A stretch of DNA of 64,000 nt, taken from positions 17,310,601-17,374,600 of the forward strand of contig JBBMOA010000004.1 in NCBI GenBank assembly GCA_037954235.1. Reading direction: 5' to 3'. This document shows positions 34,457-45,847 of this stretch, in pieces. Position 1 is the stretch's first letter. Each line of letters begins with the position of its first letter. Under the pieces are notes generated by a model. That model was not told the origin of the DNA and made no database searches. It saw only the letters and a list, made by a program, of their open reading frames with translations. The stretch comes from Aulostomus chinensis (Eukaryota > Chordata > Actinopteri > Syngnathiformes > Aulostomidae). Made by a program: the position numbers and the translations under genes.

Positions 34457-37038
34457 GGGGGGTAGTTTTGCGTCATGCCGCGATGCTCTCGTCGTGGTAG
34501 AGCACTAACAGCGACTAGAACAAATGTGAGGGCTCTGTCACAATATTTACCCTGGCTGAGCCCCAAATGGTTCGCACAGCAGCCTGCTGGACCTTCAATT
34601 AGCCACACTTGTTCTTGACTTACAAAACGGTTCACTTTGTGGTGGATGTGGAGTGTGTGTATGTGTGTGTGTTAGAGGATGCTTAACATGTAAAATCCGA
34701 TCAGAATTTCAGTTTGTTTCGTCATAGATGCTAAAAATTTATTAATTCATATTGTTTGCAGTGACATATTTGGTTATGTTTTGACCTATTAATACAGATG
34801 ATATTAAAAAATAAGATTTTCCCTCACTCAGAGACACTTAAGAAAAGTTTCGCCACTCAATAAGTCCAAAAATGATCCAGTATTGTGAAGTTGAAGTGTT
34901 TTTTTGAACAAAAAGTGAGAAAAAAAAAAGTTAAAGTCAGTGACAGTGGAACAGCAGAGTTTATCTACGGTGCAGAAGCCTGGTATAAATCTTAGCCTCT
35001 GAAGCCTGACCCCTACTCAGAGATGTTGTACATCACATGAAGACTGACCGCACCACTTCTCTTTTAACTCAACAGCGTAATTACTTCTTTTTATTAGTTT
35101 TAATCCAGACTTGATATTGTCTCTTTTTCTCAGGTCACTAGCTTTGACCCCGATCCAGCGACCTGAGATGTACATCATCGGAGCTCAGCCTCTCTGCAGT
35201 CAGCTGTCTGGTCTCTCTCAAGTACGTTCTCTCAGTAGCTCTCAGGTTTCTATTCATACCAATTGATGTTTCTAGCATGGCTTTAGCACATCAAAGCTCT
35301 TCAAAATCAGCAGCATTCTTCGTTTTGCACAGAAGCCCCCCCTCCCCTATTAAGTTTTCTCCCTCCAGCATGTCGAGCACATCCCTCCTCTGTGCCTGCG
35401 TAAATGGCAAATTATGAGCGACTATTCTGTCAACAAAAAGGGGCCAATGAGTTCCAATTACTGTGTGGTCTGCAGGGCCAGAGGAAGCTCTGCCAGCTGT
35501 ACCAGGACCACATGATGTACATCGGAGACGGCGCTAAGACTGGCATCAAGGAGTGCCAGTACCAGTTCAGACAGAGGAGGTGGAACTGCAGCACTGTGGA
35601 CAAGACGTCTGTGTTCGGACGAGTCATGCAAATCGGTCAGTTCCCCCTTTTAATGAGATATAAGGGACCTTAAATGCGTCTGAAACCAAACTAAAAACGT
35701 TCCGTTCTCAGCCTTCAAACACTGGTTGAATCACACGTGCATCAGCTGGAAAATTCAGGTTTAATCACTAATGCATGTCCTAACACAGGAAGACATCAAT
35801 AAAACAAAGTGACTGACTCTGTTGCAACAAGGACGGTGGAATGGAAGACAGTAGGTTTACCCTGAAGTCCAATAAACCACGCGACTGGACAGTGTTTGTC
35901 GGTGAAATGAAGCTGCTGAGCTGCAGAAAGATTGTTGAAAAAAACTTGATTCGAACTTGGTACTCAGTGTGAATCAGCTCAAATGACAACATCGGTAGAT
36001 CGTATTTGTGTGTTACAGGTTGTTGTGTTGGAAACCAGAACTAAAGTCTGTTGTGTGCATGTGTATGTGTGTCAGTTTGTCCCCTGTCCAGTTTTACTTC
36101 ATTACTGCAACACTACATTTGCTGAAAAGTGCATTGAAGGTTTTGAGTCATTTCATGTTGAATTTTGAACCAGGATTGTCTTCTCTTTGTGATGTCACAA
36201 ATCCTGCTCATAGCCCCGCCTTTTTTCATTTGGTTTGTGCGTTTGTGAGTCTTTGTACATTCATTGAATGAGTGTGAAAACTACCTTAAAGGGTTATTGT
36301 TATCCTGCATGATGAAGCTCAAACATTTTTTTCCAGAGGAAAGAGAAGGAACATTTCTGAATGGAGGGGACTTTAAATTTAGGATTTTATGAAGTTCCTG
36401 CTAAAAATGCTCCCAAATACACGCACTTGATCTTATCAGCCTATTTTTATTGAGTTTATAACACTTCACATCCGTTATAACTTAACTAGATGCGTATATG
36501 AAACAAAAAATATGACTCCATTTCATAGTAACCCCTGAAACCTGGTTGTTAACGGGACTTGCACCGTGGCGCTTTTGCTCAAAGCGCCTCAGAAGCGTTC
36601 CAACTTTACGCAGGCGCAGTAGAAGGAAATCCGTTGACTGTTTAACAAGACTCAGCTACCAACGCGCATTTATCGTAACAACCAAACACGCGTCATGTAT
36701 CTGCAGCCCTGTTGCTGAAATACGCAGCGGCAGCTCGGGTACTGGATCAGTATCATACGCGTCTAATTCCCAGCAGGCGATGTGGGAAACCTCTCATCAA
36801 CACCTAAGTGTCAAATCCGCTGCGGGCAACCAGACGAGGTGTAAGCTGTTCTTTCTCTGTCTCCGTCCTCTCCGTCTGCCTGCGTCTCTATTGACCGTCC
36901 GTCTATCTCCAGGTTTATATGGAGGTGTTAGTCGGTCCATTGTCCTGCGGCTCCTCTTTTGAAATGCGCTGATGAGCTGACACCGAGCCGGCAGATCCGG
37001 ACCTGCTATTTGAAGTCTGGGCCCCTCACTGTCATAAA

Positions 37039-37132
<94 letters not shown>

Positions 37133-37558
37133 CCCTGACAGCTCCTAAAGCTGCATGAACGGCTCAGCCGCATGCATACCTGCCCGTCTGGCTGCCCGGT
37201 GTTGATTCCATATCATGGAGCGATTCAACGTATTAGTATTAAAAGCAGCTTTTAAAGAAATGATTAAAATCAACTACCTGCTGGAATTGTCTTCAGATAT
37301 GACACTCAGTAAATAATACCTGTATAATAACATGAAACAAAAGATTCAATTCCGTGGCAATACCAGATTATATTATTATTATTATTATAACATTAATATG
37401 ATACAAATATTATTGATATATTAATGGATGCTGGTGGAATTCATGTATGATACAATTTTTTAATTTCCCACTTAAAGATCTCTCTCAACACATTTATCAA
37501 ATAAAGATGCACAATAATACACGCAGGGTTTTTATAATATGTGTGTGTGTGTGTGTGC

Positions 37559-37599
<41 letters not shown>

Positions 37600-39804
37600 A
37601 GTGCGATGATCCTCAGCCTAGTTTGTGTGGTCTCTTGTCTTGTTTGAACAACTGATAAGTCAAATATGTTGAATATTGGATTTTGGTAGACTTTAGGTAG
37701 TACTCTAAATTGACCGTAGGTGTGACTGTGAGTGTGAATGGTTGTCTGTCTCTATGTGTTGGCCCTGCGATGGACTGGTGACCCGTCCAGGCCACCTCTT
37801 GCCCGAAAGCCGCTGGGATAGGCTCTACACCCCCCACAACCCTTAACAGGATAAGCAGAAGAAAATGGATGGATGGAATAAATTGCCACCTCCTCTCCTC
37901 CACATCCTCATCTTTGTTCAGTTTCGCACGGGGATCAGTTCCCAAAATATTTGCGATGTCATAAATTCAGATGTTCCCAGTTCACGGAGAAAATGTCCTC
38001 CTTCATCGCTGAACCCGTGAAGAAGACATTGAGGTGTGAGTGACGCCTTAAAAGGTGAAACGCTGAAATTAATACTTTTTTTTTTTAAAGTCACTTTAGT
38101 CGTCTCCTAGAAATACCAGCAGGATGTTTGCTGTTCTCATGTAAATTGTTCAGTTTCAGAGCACTTAACCTCCTACCTGTCAGGCCGTTGTGTCTCCTTC
38201 GCGTGTTGAAGTGGTTTGCGTATTAATCCAGTGAAAAGGACATGCGGGCTGAGTTGTGTATTCCACAGAGGAAATCTTTCATATGGCCTGCTCTGTTGAA
38301 GGAAGTAAAAATAGACTGAAGTTTCGTCTGATGGATGACCGTGTTTCTCCTCTCAGGTGCAGTGACTTCATGTCAGAGCTGTAAGCGTAACGGCTGTAGA
38401 TCATCCGTGGCGTTAGAAAAGAAAACAAGAACACAAGAAAAGAGTAAAGGCATCAGCACAATGGGCTGGAACTAAAGATCATTTTCCATATTGATTAATC
38501 TGCCGATTCTTTTTATGATTAATACTAAGTTATTTAGTTCATAAAATGTCAAGAAATTCAAAAAGAAAGTTCCTGGAGGCCAAAGTGATGTGTTCAAGTT
38601 GCTTGTTTTGTTCGTCCAACAGTCCAAAACCCCAAAGGCTCTTAATGTTCTGGCAATAATGACCAAAACCAGCAAGTTTTGATTAAAAAAAGCCAGAAAC
38701 AAATCAATTATCAAAATAGTGAGTCGTTTTCTTTTGGACACTTGTATGATTAAATGTTGCAGCTCCTCTGTTTTTAATTTTAGTTTTCTTTGTGTGTTGT
38801 TGAACACTGAGTTTGTATCTCCAGAGTTTGAGCTTCAAATCCCAGCTATTGTCTATTGTTGGGTCAAGCAGGGTGTGGGGGCTTCGTGTGAGGGAGGGAG
38901 GGAGGGTAAACCTTTGCAGCTACCCATGTTTCCTGTCACTGAACACACACACAAACACACACCCATCATGGCAAATTTAGTAACTTAAATCTCTTTCTGT
39001 CTCCATCAGGTTCCAGAGAAACAGCCTTCACTTACGCCATAAGTGCAGCCGGCGTGGTCAACGCCATCAGCAGGGCGTGCCGTGAAGGAGAGCTCTCCAC
39101 CTGCGGCTGCAGTCGAGCTGCGCGTCCGAGGGACCTGCCACGAGATTGGCTGTGGGGCGGCTGCGGCGACAACGTGCACTACGGTTACCGCTTCGCTCGA
39201 GAGTTTGTGGACGCCAGGGAGAGAGAGAAGAACTACATTCGTGGTTCACCGGAGCACTCCCGAACACTGATGAACCTGCAGAATAACGAAGCGGGGAGGC
39301 AGGTACGGAAGACAAAACACGCCATCTTCACATTTGGAGACTAAAAATGAAAATAGAAACAGCTGGAAGTGAGACTCCATGTGTCCTCCCTTCTTCAGCC
39401 CAAACGCTATCTGTGTGTTTGTTAGGAATGTGTGGGTGAGTCAAGGTTGCGCCCGATCGCCTGACCTGGTAGTATTTGTGTGAAGGTTATTTATTGGGAG
39501 GGTCCAAATGGTAGAACTGCTAATGCCCTTGGAGTCTGGCTAGGTCACCCGGTCAATGCACATTCCACTAGAGTAACACACACTCATAAACAAGACACAC
39601 ATGCAAGTGCAGCTATGCAGTACATTTTTGATTGTTCTGTAAGATTTTAGAGGAAACCTGGTTGAGTTTGTACGAGAACCAAAACAGACGGATCGGAACC
39701 GAAAGTTTGTTGTGAAGAGACAATGGGAGCTTAAGCTGTTTGAGAATACTTACAAGCAATGCGCTTAAAGGAACCTTTCACCTTTGATTAGACTTCACAC
39801 TCAC

Positions 39805-39858
<54 letters not shown>

Positions 39859-40492
39859 ATACACCCTCATAAAAAAGGGTCCATTTGCTCATTCTGGTAC
39901 ATGGTTGATCAGGAGAATGTGTTTATCTTCAGCTAGACAAGCTTTGTTTGAGCTGTTTACAAGACAGAGATGCTTGTGTGTGTATGTGTGTGTGTGTGCG
40001 TGCGTGCGTGCGTGTAGCTCACCTCGATTTGATTTGTGTGAGAGACAGTGAGCCTGGTTTTGCGAGTGTGTGTTTCAGAGGTCAAAGGTGAGGGTCTGGA
40101 GAGGTTGTGTTTCTGCTGAGGGTCCCGTTGGGGCTATAAGTGAGTATATGAGAGAAAAAGATCTACTGCAACAGCTTTTGTATTAACACACACACATACA
40201 GAAACACACATTTCTCACATGGCTGTAACATACACACTCTTTTTGACAGACTTTTCCTCCTCTCTCCTGTTTGATCCCTGGCTCTCATTGTTGCATGTCC
40301 ATCGAAACGGAAGAGGGGAGAAGGGGGAGATGAAAAAGAGGAGAGGAAGAGTGTTTCTCTCCTTTTTTCTACCTCTCTCTGTTTCTCGCTTTTTCTTTCA
40401 TGGACACGGTGGTTTGTCCTAAGCGGGATTTGTCTTGCTTGGTTGAATAAGGCAAACCACAGGGCTTTTGTAGAGGTGACAGGGGCGTGTCG

Positions 40493-40576
<84 letters not shown>

Positions 40577-41919
40577 ATATGCTCAGCTTCATTTGATTTG
40601 TGAAAAAGCCAGACAACATGGTCGTCTTTTTGTGTGCGCGTGTACAATCGTCTGCAGGGTGAGGGATGGCCCTCCGTCACACTCTCCCGACTCTCAAAGA
40701 CACACACACACCCACACGCACAGCCACCTAGGCTAACTGTCTCCGTTTCACACAAATCAAATGAGGCAGTTCTTGTCACACAGAGACCAAAACAACTGGA
40801 TGTACATTCCCAGTCTATAAAGACAAAAACAAGCTGTTTCCGAGCAGCTCTGCACATCGTCTGTCAACTCCTGGATTATTCTTCTGCAACAATGACCTGT
40901 TTAGATTTAGGAAATTAAATGTCATAGCTAAAGAGAAGCACCTCATCATCGTTTGGACTTACAGAAAAACATAAATGTAGGTCTGCGTTCGTTTCTCATT
41001 CCGTGTCTATTTGAGAAAAAATCATGTAGAAACAGATTTTTCTACTTGAGCCAGTGATTTTTAATGAAATCCCAGCATAACTATTTCACTCAGGAAGCGC
41101 AAGTTTGTGATGTTGCCACACACACAGCCTGCAGATACAAAGATCATGAACATTCCTTTTTCCCTGGAGGCTCCGAGTTGGGAAATTGAAGAGGGTCGCT
41201 TGTTTCCTCAACCATGGAGGTCATGTGTGTCTGTACTCTAAAAAAAAAACTATGAGGCAAATTTCACACTAAATGTTTTAGATGTGTATAGAATGGGCCA
41301 AAATATAATTTTGGGACGGATCAGTCAAAGTGCTGTCTTGTGGAGACAGGAAGTGACATGTTTTTGTTTTGTTTTTTTGACACTCTGGCGTGGTTCCTCC
41401 AAGTGGTTCGACCAGATCCGTCTCAAATTTGGTCACAAACACCATAAGAAAGAAAGCGGGAACTAACCTTTACATCCAAATTACACGGTGTCGTCATCAT
41501 GTGAAGTACAATGACATACTATGTAGTAGTAAGCGTGTCTTCTGTAGCGCCACCTACTGAATGTAGGCGGTGGTATTTGCACCAGAGTGCATGGGTTATG
41601 GGAGAGAGCCCTCTCATCAGCTCCAACTCTAAAGAACAGTCAAAAATGACTGTGAAACAACAACTTCCTTTATTTGGAAAAGTTGGTTTCCAGATGTTTG
41701 TATCATCTTCAGTGGCACACAACAAAACTAAGTGTACTTAAATATAACTGTAAGGTATAAACAATATAGATCATGTAAAAATAAAAACAAGAGGACCAGG
41801 TTGGAACATCTCATCCTAACCATTATTTTCACTCTTACATTGCTTATCTTGTCACAAAGGGGTAGTCATTTACTCCATTTCTCGCCTATTCTATTTCTTC
41901 AAACACACACACACACACA

Positions 41920-41974
<55 letters not shown>

Positions 41975-42053
41975 CTACTAACCCCTAACCCTGTCTGAGC
42001 ACAAAACCTATTGTGCATGTCACAGAGACCGTGTCCTCACCATGGATGACTGA

Positions 42054-42098
<45 letters not shown>

Positions 42099-42169
42099 TG
42101 TGTGTTTTCATCAGGTCCAGTGTCAGTGCACCCAGCAGGCATGAACCACCTAATAGCACAGTATTATAC

Positions 42170-42220
<51 letters not shown>

Positions 42221-42983
42221 ACCCTTTGATTTAACATCACAATATTATTGGCAGATATTTTCTGAAGGACTGCGTCTGCGAAGAACAGAGCTCCAGTTCA
42301 TGGATGAAGGTTGTAAACAAAAACAACAAACAACAAAACCTCTGATTTGATCGCCCTAATAAGAGTGATTAAAGATATTATTCTCACTGTGAGACCTTAG
42401 ATTCAAAAAGGGTGAATTCATATTTTTTATTAGTCCTGGCCGTCTAATAAAGCTCACAGTGGGAGGGGTGGTGGAACAAAAATGAAAGCTCATAAAACAG
42501 CAAGGCGTCATAAAACGTAAGGATTTCCTCCTGGTGATGTGAATATGTAATATCATTTCAAACCTTATAAAGTGAAGTAGGTTCCCCCGGACTCAGGAGT
42601 GGTCCGATCCTTCCTGTTACATTGCTTGAGTAGGAAAGAAGGACTTGGCTCTAACAAAATGTCATTGTCCCAGCCTGTCTGTCTGAGGGGGTCACGGGGG
42701 TTTAATGGCAGGATTGGAGGGTGCCGAGTGCTATGCCTGCTGGGTAGGAAAGGAGAGGGGAGCAGGGGGTGAGAGGTGGGGGTCGGGGTGTTGGGGGGCG
42801 GGGGGGGGGTTAACAGAGGTGAAAAGGTAATTGGGATCAGGCAACGTGAGGAGACGGAGTGACGGGTTTCATTTGGGTGTGTTTCAGAAATCGTTAAATT
42901 TGAAAAGATAAGACAAACGTAAAACAACACGCAATGCCTGATTAGTGGCGGTATACTTGGTTTAGTGTGCGTGCGTGTGTGCG

Positions 42984-43031
<48 letters not shown>

Positions 43032-43763
43032 CATGCGTGCGTGTGTGTTTGTTGGGGGGTTAACTGGTCTGGTGAAGCTGCAGGGGTGAATGGCTCCCCC
43101 TAAAGTTCACTGCTGTGAGAACCATAAATCTCGCATTTCCTGTTCTGTTCTTTTAAAACACCCGCATGTACAAGATGCTACGTAAAGCTAAAGCCCCGAA
43201 ACAATCATCAGATGCATGTGGGGGAAACAAACAACCTGTGCAAATATCTCAATCTCTGTCACATCAAATTTCAGTTTAAATCCTAATAACATTCCAATTT
43301 TTTTGGTCATCGTAACATAAAAGTAGGTGATAACAGAAAATATGTATATCCATTTTTTTTCGTCAAATTCGTAGCCAGTTGAGAATGACATGGTAATGAT
43401 TTCAAACTTTTTAAAAAGTAATTTTCATAACAGAATCCATGCAACACAAAGGGACGGATCATAGTGGTAACTCGTATAACTGTAACTCTTTCTCACATAC
43501 GTCTCTTTAAACTACCGTGTAGAATCATCACGGTGTGGGAAAGTTGTTGTAGAATAATTACATTTCTTCTGGTGGTAGTTTGTTTCTATTTTATATCTTC
43601 GTTTTACTGCTTTTAATGGTGGAAGTTTTGCACCGTCAAATGATTATGATGGATAAATGAAAATAGACTGTACAAAGGAAATTTTAAAGGAAGTTCCTCT
43701 CAGGCACTCCATTCAAACACAGCTGCCACACTCGAGCCATCATTGAACGGATTGAAGGATGCG

Positions 43764-43852
<89 letters not shown>

Positions 43853-44821
43853 TGCAGGGATAAACATTTGCCCTGCAGATTTAAAAATAAAAATATGCAA
43901 AATGGCACAAAACAAACATAACTATAACTAATAACATAAAAATAAGCCTTTTTTTTACTTAACTTCTCCTATGATCTTGATCCAAGAGTCATTTACCTGA
44001 GCTTGAATGTCCAGGCAGGTGTAGTTACATATACTTTCCACTAGATGGCAGCATCTTGCTGAGCTGCGGTCAAACGCATTGAGTTTGAAAACTTAACTTG
44101 GCACATAACTTTAATTTTGATGTCTTGATTCTTTTTCTTCCTTTGGCACGAATGGAATATTGTTTTGTGAAAATGCCGGATTAAAAAAAAACAAAACCTA
44201 ATTATTTAATTGAAAAAAACACCTCAATCTAAAATCTACATCTCTTTACTCCTCCAGGCGGTCTACAACCTTGCGAATGTGGCCTGTAAGTGTCACGGTG
44301 TCTCAGGTTCCTGCAGTCTGAAGACCTGCTGGCTCCAGCTGGCCGACTTCAGACGCGTTGGAGAGTTTCTGAAAGAGAAGTACGACAGTGCTGCTGCCAT
44401 GCGCATCGGACGAAAGGTACTGAGCTGATAGTTGATGGCTCTCTTAACTGATCAGTATTACCCCCCCAACCGGAAAAACAATACTCTTAATCAAAAATTT
44501 GTCAATTTTTGTCTAATCCAGGGGAAACTGGAGCTCGTAGACAAGCGTTTCAACACCCCAACCCCCGAAGACCTGGTCTACATCGACCCCAGCCCAGACT
44601 ACTGCCTCCACAACGAGACCACGGGCTCACTGGGCACACAGGGACGACTCTGCAACAAAACCTCGGAGGGCATGGACGGCTGCGAGCTCATGTGCTGCGG
44701 CAGAGGATACGACCAATTCAAGACCTACAAGCACGAGCGCTGCCACTGCAAGTTCCACTGGTGCTGCTACGTCAAGTGCAAACGCTGCACAACGCTCGTG
44801 GACCAGTTTGTTTGCAAATAG
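34094..44821 (+). CDS. wnt5b: Wnt family member 5b (six coding exons)
   Basis: Secreted, lipid-modified ligand acting mainly through non-canonical Frizzled/Ror signalling in convergent extension and skeletal growth; the zebrafish mutant is pipetail. Joining 34094-34209, 35134-35221, 35476-35635, 39010-39302, 44258-44416 and 44522-44821 gives 371 residues, each junction in phase with GT/AG introns. Residues about 17-35 form a signal peptide, likely cut before NSWW. All 24 Wnt cysteines are present in the mature chain. CHGVSGSC places the palmitoleoylated serine at residue 235. NCS (105), NET (303) and NKT (317) are N-glycosylation sequons. The C-terminal cysteine-knot finger (HWCCYVKCKRC to FVCK) is intact. 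Residues such as RDLPRDWLWGGCGDN and DYCLHNETTGSLGT match Wnt5b rather than Wnt5a as far as I can judge by eye. The usual vertebrate length is about 359-363; the difference is at the N terminus. fbxl14 is divergent upstream. Confidence 0.97.
35134..35221 (+). CDS. wnt5b: wnt5b coding exon 2
   Basis: Follows TTTTTCTCAG and completes Trp39. Encodes SLALTPIQRPEMYIIGAQPL and the first conserved cysteine (Cys60), ending at Gln68 before donor GTACGT. Intron 1 is 924 bp. Confidence 0.95.
35476..35635 (+). CDS. wnt5b: wnt5b coding exon 3
   Basis: Follows GTCTGCAG. Encodes residues 69-121 including QRKLCQLYQ, GAKTGIKECQYQFR and RRWNCST, and one base of Gly122. The donor is GTCAGT. Intron 2 is only 254 bp. 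Confidence 0.96.
36550..37000. promoter_or_regulatory. CpG-rich island inside wnt5b intron 3
   Basis: From about 36555 CpG dinucleotides appear at roughly one per 12 bases, including several CGCG words, whereas flanking intron is CpG-poor. It contains no frame I recognise as protein. It could be an alternative promoter, an enhancer, or a CpG-rich insertion. The (CT)44 tract starts just downstream. Confidence 0.5.
37042..37130. repeat. (CT)44 microsatellite in wnt5b intron 3
   Basis: Eighty-nine bases of perfect CT repeat, a homopurine/homopyrimidine tract able to form triplex (H) DNA, directly beside the CpG-rich island. Confidence 0.97.
37541..37598. repeat. (GT)n microsatellite in wnt5b intron 3
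   Basis: GT repeat with a GCGTGCGT interruption at about 37557-37564. A short (ATT)n run lies upstream at about 37370-37388. Confidence 0.95.
37701..37877 (+). mobile_element. SINE fragment, 5'-truncated copy of the 23.9-kb family
   Basis: It shares TACTCTAAATTGACCGTAGG, ATGGTTGTCTGTCTCTATGT and GCTGGGATAGGCTC with the 3' half of the element at 23943-24311, and ends in GGATGGATGG. The tRNA-like head is missing and I see no flanking target-site duplication. Confidence 0.85.
37878..39009. other. wnt5b intron 3, distal part
   Basis: Unique intronic sequence with no exon, RNA gene or strong motif that I can support, apart from a short GGGA run near 38892-38904 and the polypyrimidine/AG acceptor of exon 4. 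Confidence 0.6.
39010..39302 (+). CDS. wnt5b: wnt5b coding exon 4
   Basis: Follows CTCCATCAG. Encodes Gly122 to Gln219 with SRETAFTYAISAAGVVNAIS, CREGELSTCGCSRAARPRDL, WGGCGDN and the DARERE/NNEAGR segments. The donor is GTACGG. The ORF continuing past 39302 is intron read-through. Confidence 0.97.
39807..39854. repeat. (CA)n microsatellite
   Basis: About 24 CA units in wnt5b intron 4. Confidence 0.95.
40497..40574. repeat. (GT)39 microsatellite
   Basis: Perfect GT repeat of 78 bases in wnt5b intron 4. Confidence 0.97.
41545..41559 (-). promoter_or_regulatory. CTCF-like motif (minus orientation)
   Basis: Reads CAGTAGGTGGCGCTA on the minus strand, close to the CTCF core CCASYAGRKGGCRS. It may lie inside a decayed repeat, since the phrase GCGCCACCTA is frequent in fish repeats. 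Confidence 0.45.
41903..42218. repeat. Cluster of (CA)n, (GT)n and (CA)n arrays
   Basis: CA repeat 41903-41972 with one T interruption, GT repeat 42057-42096, then CA repeat 42173-42218. The middle GT array is complementary to both neighbours. Confidence 0.95.
42965..43049. repeat. Impure (GT)n/(GTGC)n microsatellite
   Basis: GTGC and GT units mixed at both ends of a pure GT core. Confidence 0.95.
43767..43850. repeat. (GT)42 microsatellite
   Basis: Eighty-four bases of perfect GT repeat, about 400 bp upstream of wnt5b exon 5. Confidence 0.97.
44038..44052 (+). promoter_or_regulatory. Strong CTCF-like motif
   Basis: CCACTAGATGGCAGC matches every position of the CTCF core consensus CCASYAGRKGGCRSY. 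It sits in wnt5b intron 4, 206 bp before exon 5. Binding is not shown by sequence alone. Confidence 0.55.
44258..44416 (+). CDS. wnt5b: wnt5b coding exon 5
   Basis: Follows CTCCTCCAG. Encodes residues 220-272: AVYNLANVACKCHG, the lipidated-serine loop VSGSC, LKTCWLQLADFRRVG and the KEKYDSAAAMR helix. The donor GTACTG follows AAG at 44416. Confidence 0.97.
44522..44821 (+). CDS. wnt5b: wnt5b coding exon 6 (terminal)
   Basis: Follows TCTAATCCAG after a 105-bp intron. Encodes residues 273-371 from GKLELVDKRF through ELMCCGRGYDQF to the final FVCK and TAG. It carries 12 of the 24 cysteines, including the CXC and double-CC pattern of the Wnt C-terminal finger. Confidence 0.98.
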   Translation, partial: GKLELVDKRFNTPTPEDLVYIDPSPDYCLHNETTGSLGTQGRLCNKTSEGMDGCELMCCGRGYDQFKTYKHERCHCKFHWCCYVKCKRCTTLVDQFVCK

Positions 44822-45330
44822 TACGCAGACGGACAATAGGTTGAGTGGAAAGGGACGAAGGAGGAGGAGGAGGAGGAGGGGGAGTGGATAGGGATGGAAA
44901 TCAAGGGTGAAGGATGGATGATTATTTTTTCAGGGTTTGTTCAGTTCAGAGACACAAAGTTCAGTATTTGAGCAGCTTTTGTTTCTTTCTAATCTCCTGC
45001 CTTTTCACATTAAGCGCAAAAGTTACATAAAACCCATGTGAATAGGTGAACAATGATCAGAGGAGAGACAAAGGAGAAATAAATCCTCCTTCTGCTTCTC
45101 ATAAGACCTTTTTTTCTTCCAATAACCCTTTCTGTTTTCCCCGCTGATCCACCATCACTTTATCATATCCTGATCACAACCCTGACGGAGGATTGAAATG
45201 GACGAACAAAGAAGGACATTAACGGAGCTGCAGTTGGAACAACTGGATCCTGAAAGAGACACATATAATTCATGTGAGACAACAATGAAATAAATATATA
45301 ACTAAATAATAAATAAACAAAACAACTTTG
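44822..45330 (+). other. wnt5b: wnt5b 3' UTR (minimal estimate)
   Basis: After the stop there is a GGA-rich patch (about 44858-44882) and then AT-rich sequence. Overlapping AATAAA signals at 45289-45294, 45308-45313 and 45312-45317 are the first good poly(A) cluster. Further AATAAA words occur near 46687, 46873 and 46963, so a longer UTR is possible. Confidence 0.5.
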
Positions 45331-45797
45331 ATTGTTATTTAAAGAGACTCCCGCAGTGAAGAAAGACGTCGGATCCACATTTATCTGTTGCTGAGTTGGC
45401 CTGTTTCCAATGACTTTTGACCTTTAACCCCTTGGAGTTGAGATACAGACACCGGCAGGAAAGCGGAGTTAAACGCACCAATTGAGCAGATTCATTTAGG
45501 GAATGGAGAAGAAGAATCTCCCTCAAGGGATATTTTCACAAATTAGAGCTGATTAGAAAACACAGGCGTTCAAAAAATTTCAAGACGTTCCGGGGGGGGG
45601 GGGGGGGCTTCCAGAACACACTCCATCCATTTGTCTTGCTTTAACTACTGTTGTTAGTTGAATCATCAGAGCAGATTTCAAGCGCCTGTGACCTGACAAG
45701 TGTGTCTGTGCGGGTTAATGAGGCTCGCAGCTTTTTTGCAGCCATCTTGACACAGCTGCTGTTTAAACAAGCACAGCTCACTCTGACGGTCCAGCTC

Positions 45798-45807
45798 TGT
45801 GTGTGTG

Positions 45808-45840
<33 letters not shown>

Positions 45841-45847
45841 GCGCGCA
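45798..45847. repeat. Compound (GT)n(GTGC)n(GC)n microsatellite
   Basis: GT units pass into GTGC units and then pure GC, strictly alternating purine and pyrimidine over about 50 bases. Confidence 0.95.

Larger units (their letters stand above)
39303..44257. other. wnt5b: wnt5b intron 4 (4,955 bp)
   Basis: Largest wnt5b intron. It is dominated by GT/CA arrays at 39807-39854, 40497-40574, 41903-41972, 42057-42096, 42173-42218, 42965-43049 and 43767-43850, plus a G-rich patch at about 42775-42810. Two CTCF-like motifs lie at 41545-41559 and 44038-44052. No further exon is needed to explain the protein. Confidence 0.85.

Noticed and set aside
35404..35475. Start of wnt5b exon 3 at an upstream codon
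   Set aside because: These bases lie before a consensus CAG acceptor at 35475, and exons 2 and 3 join in phase at GLSQ-GQRKL, so the upstream residues are intron read-through.
36546..36962. 138-codon frame in wnt5b intron 3 as a protein
   Set aside because: It does not begin with a convincing ATG and has no family resemblance. Its openness is explained by high GC and CpG content.
44509..44844. 111-codon plus-strand frame over wnt5b exon 6
   Set aside because: It is the alternative frame of a genuine exon. The wnt5b frame carries the conserved cysteine pattern and the correct stop.
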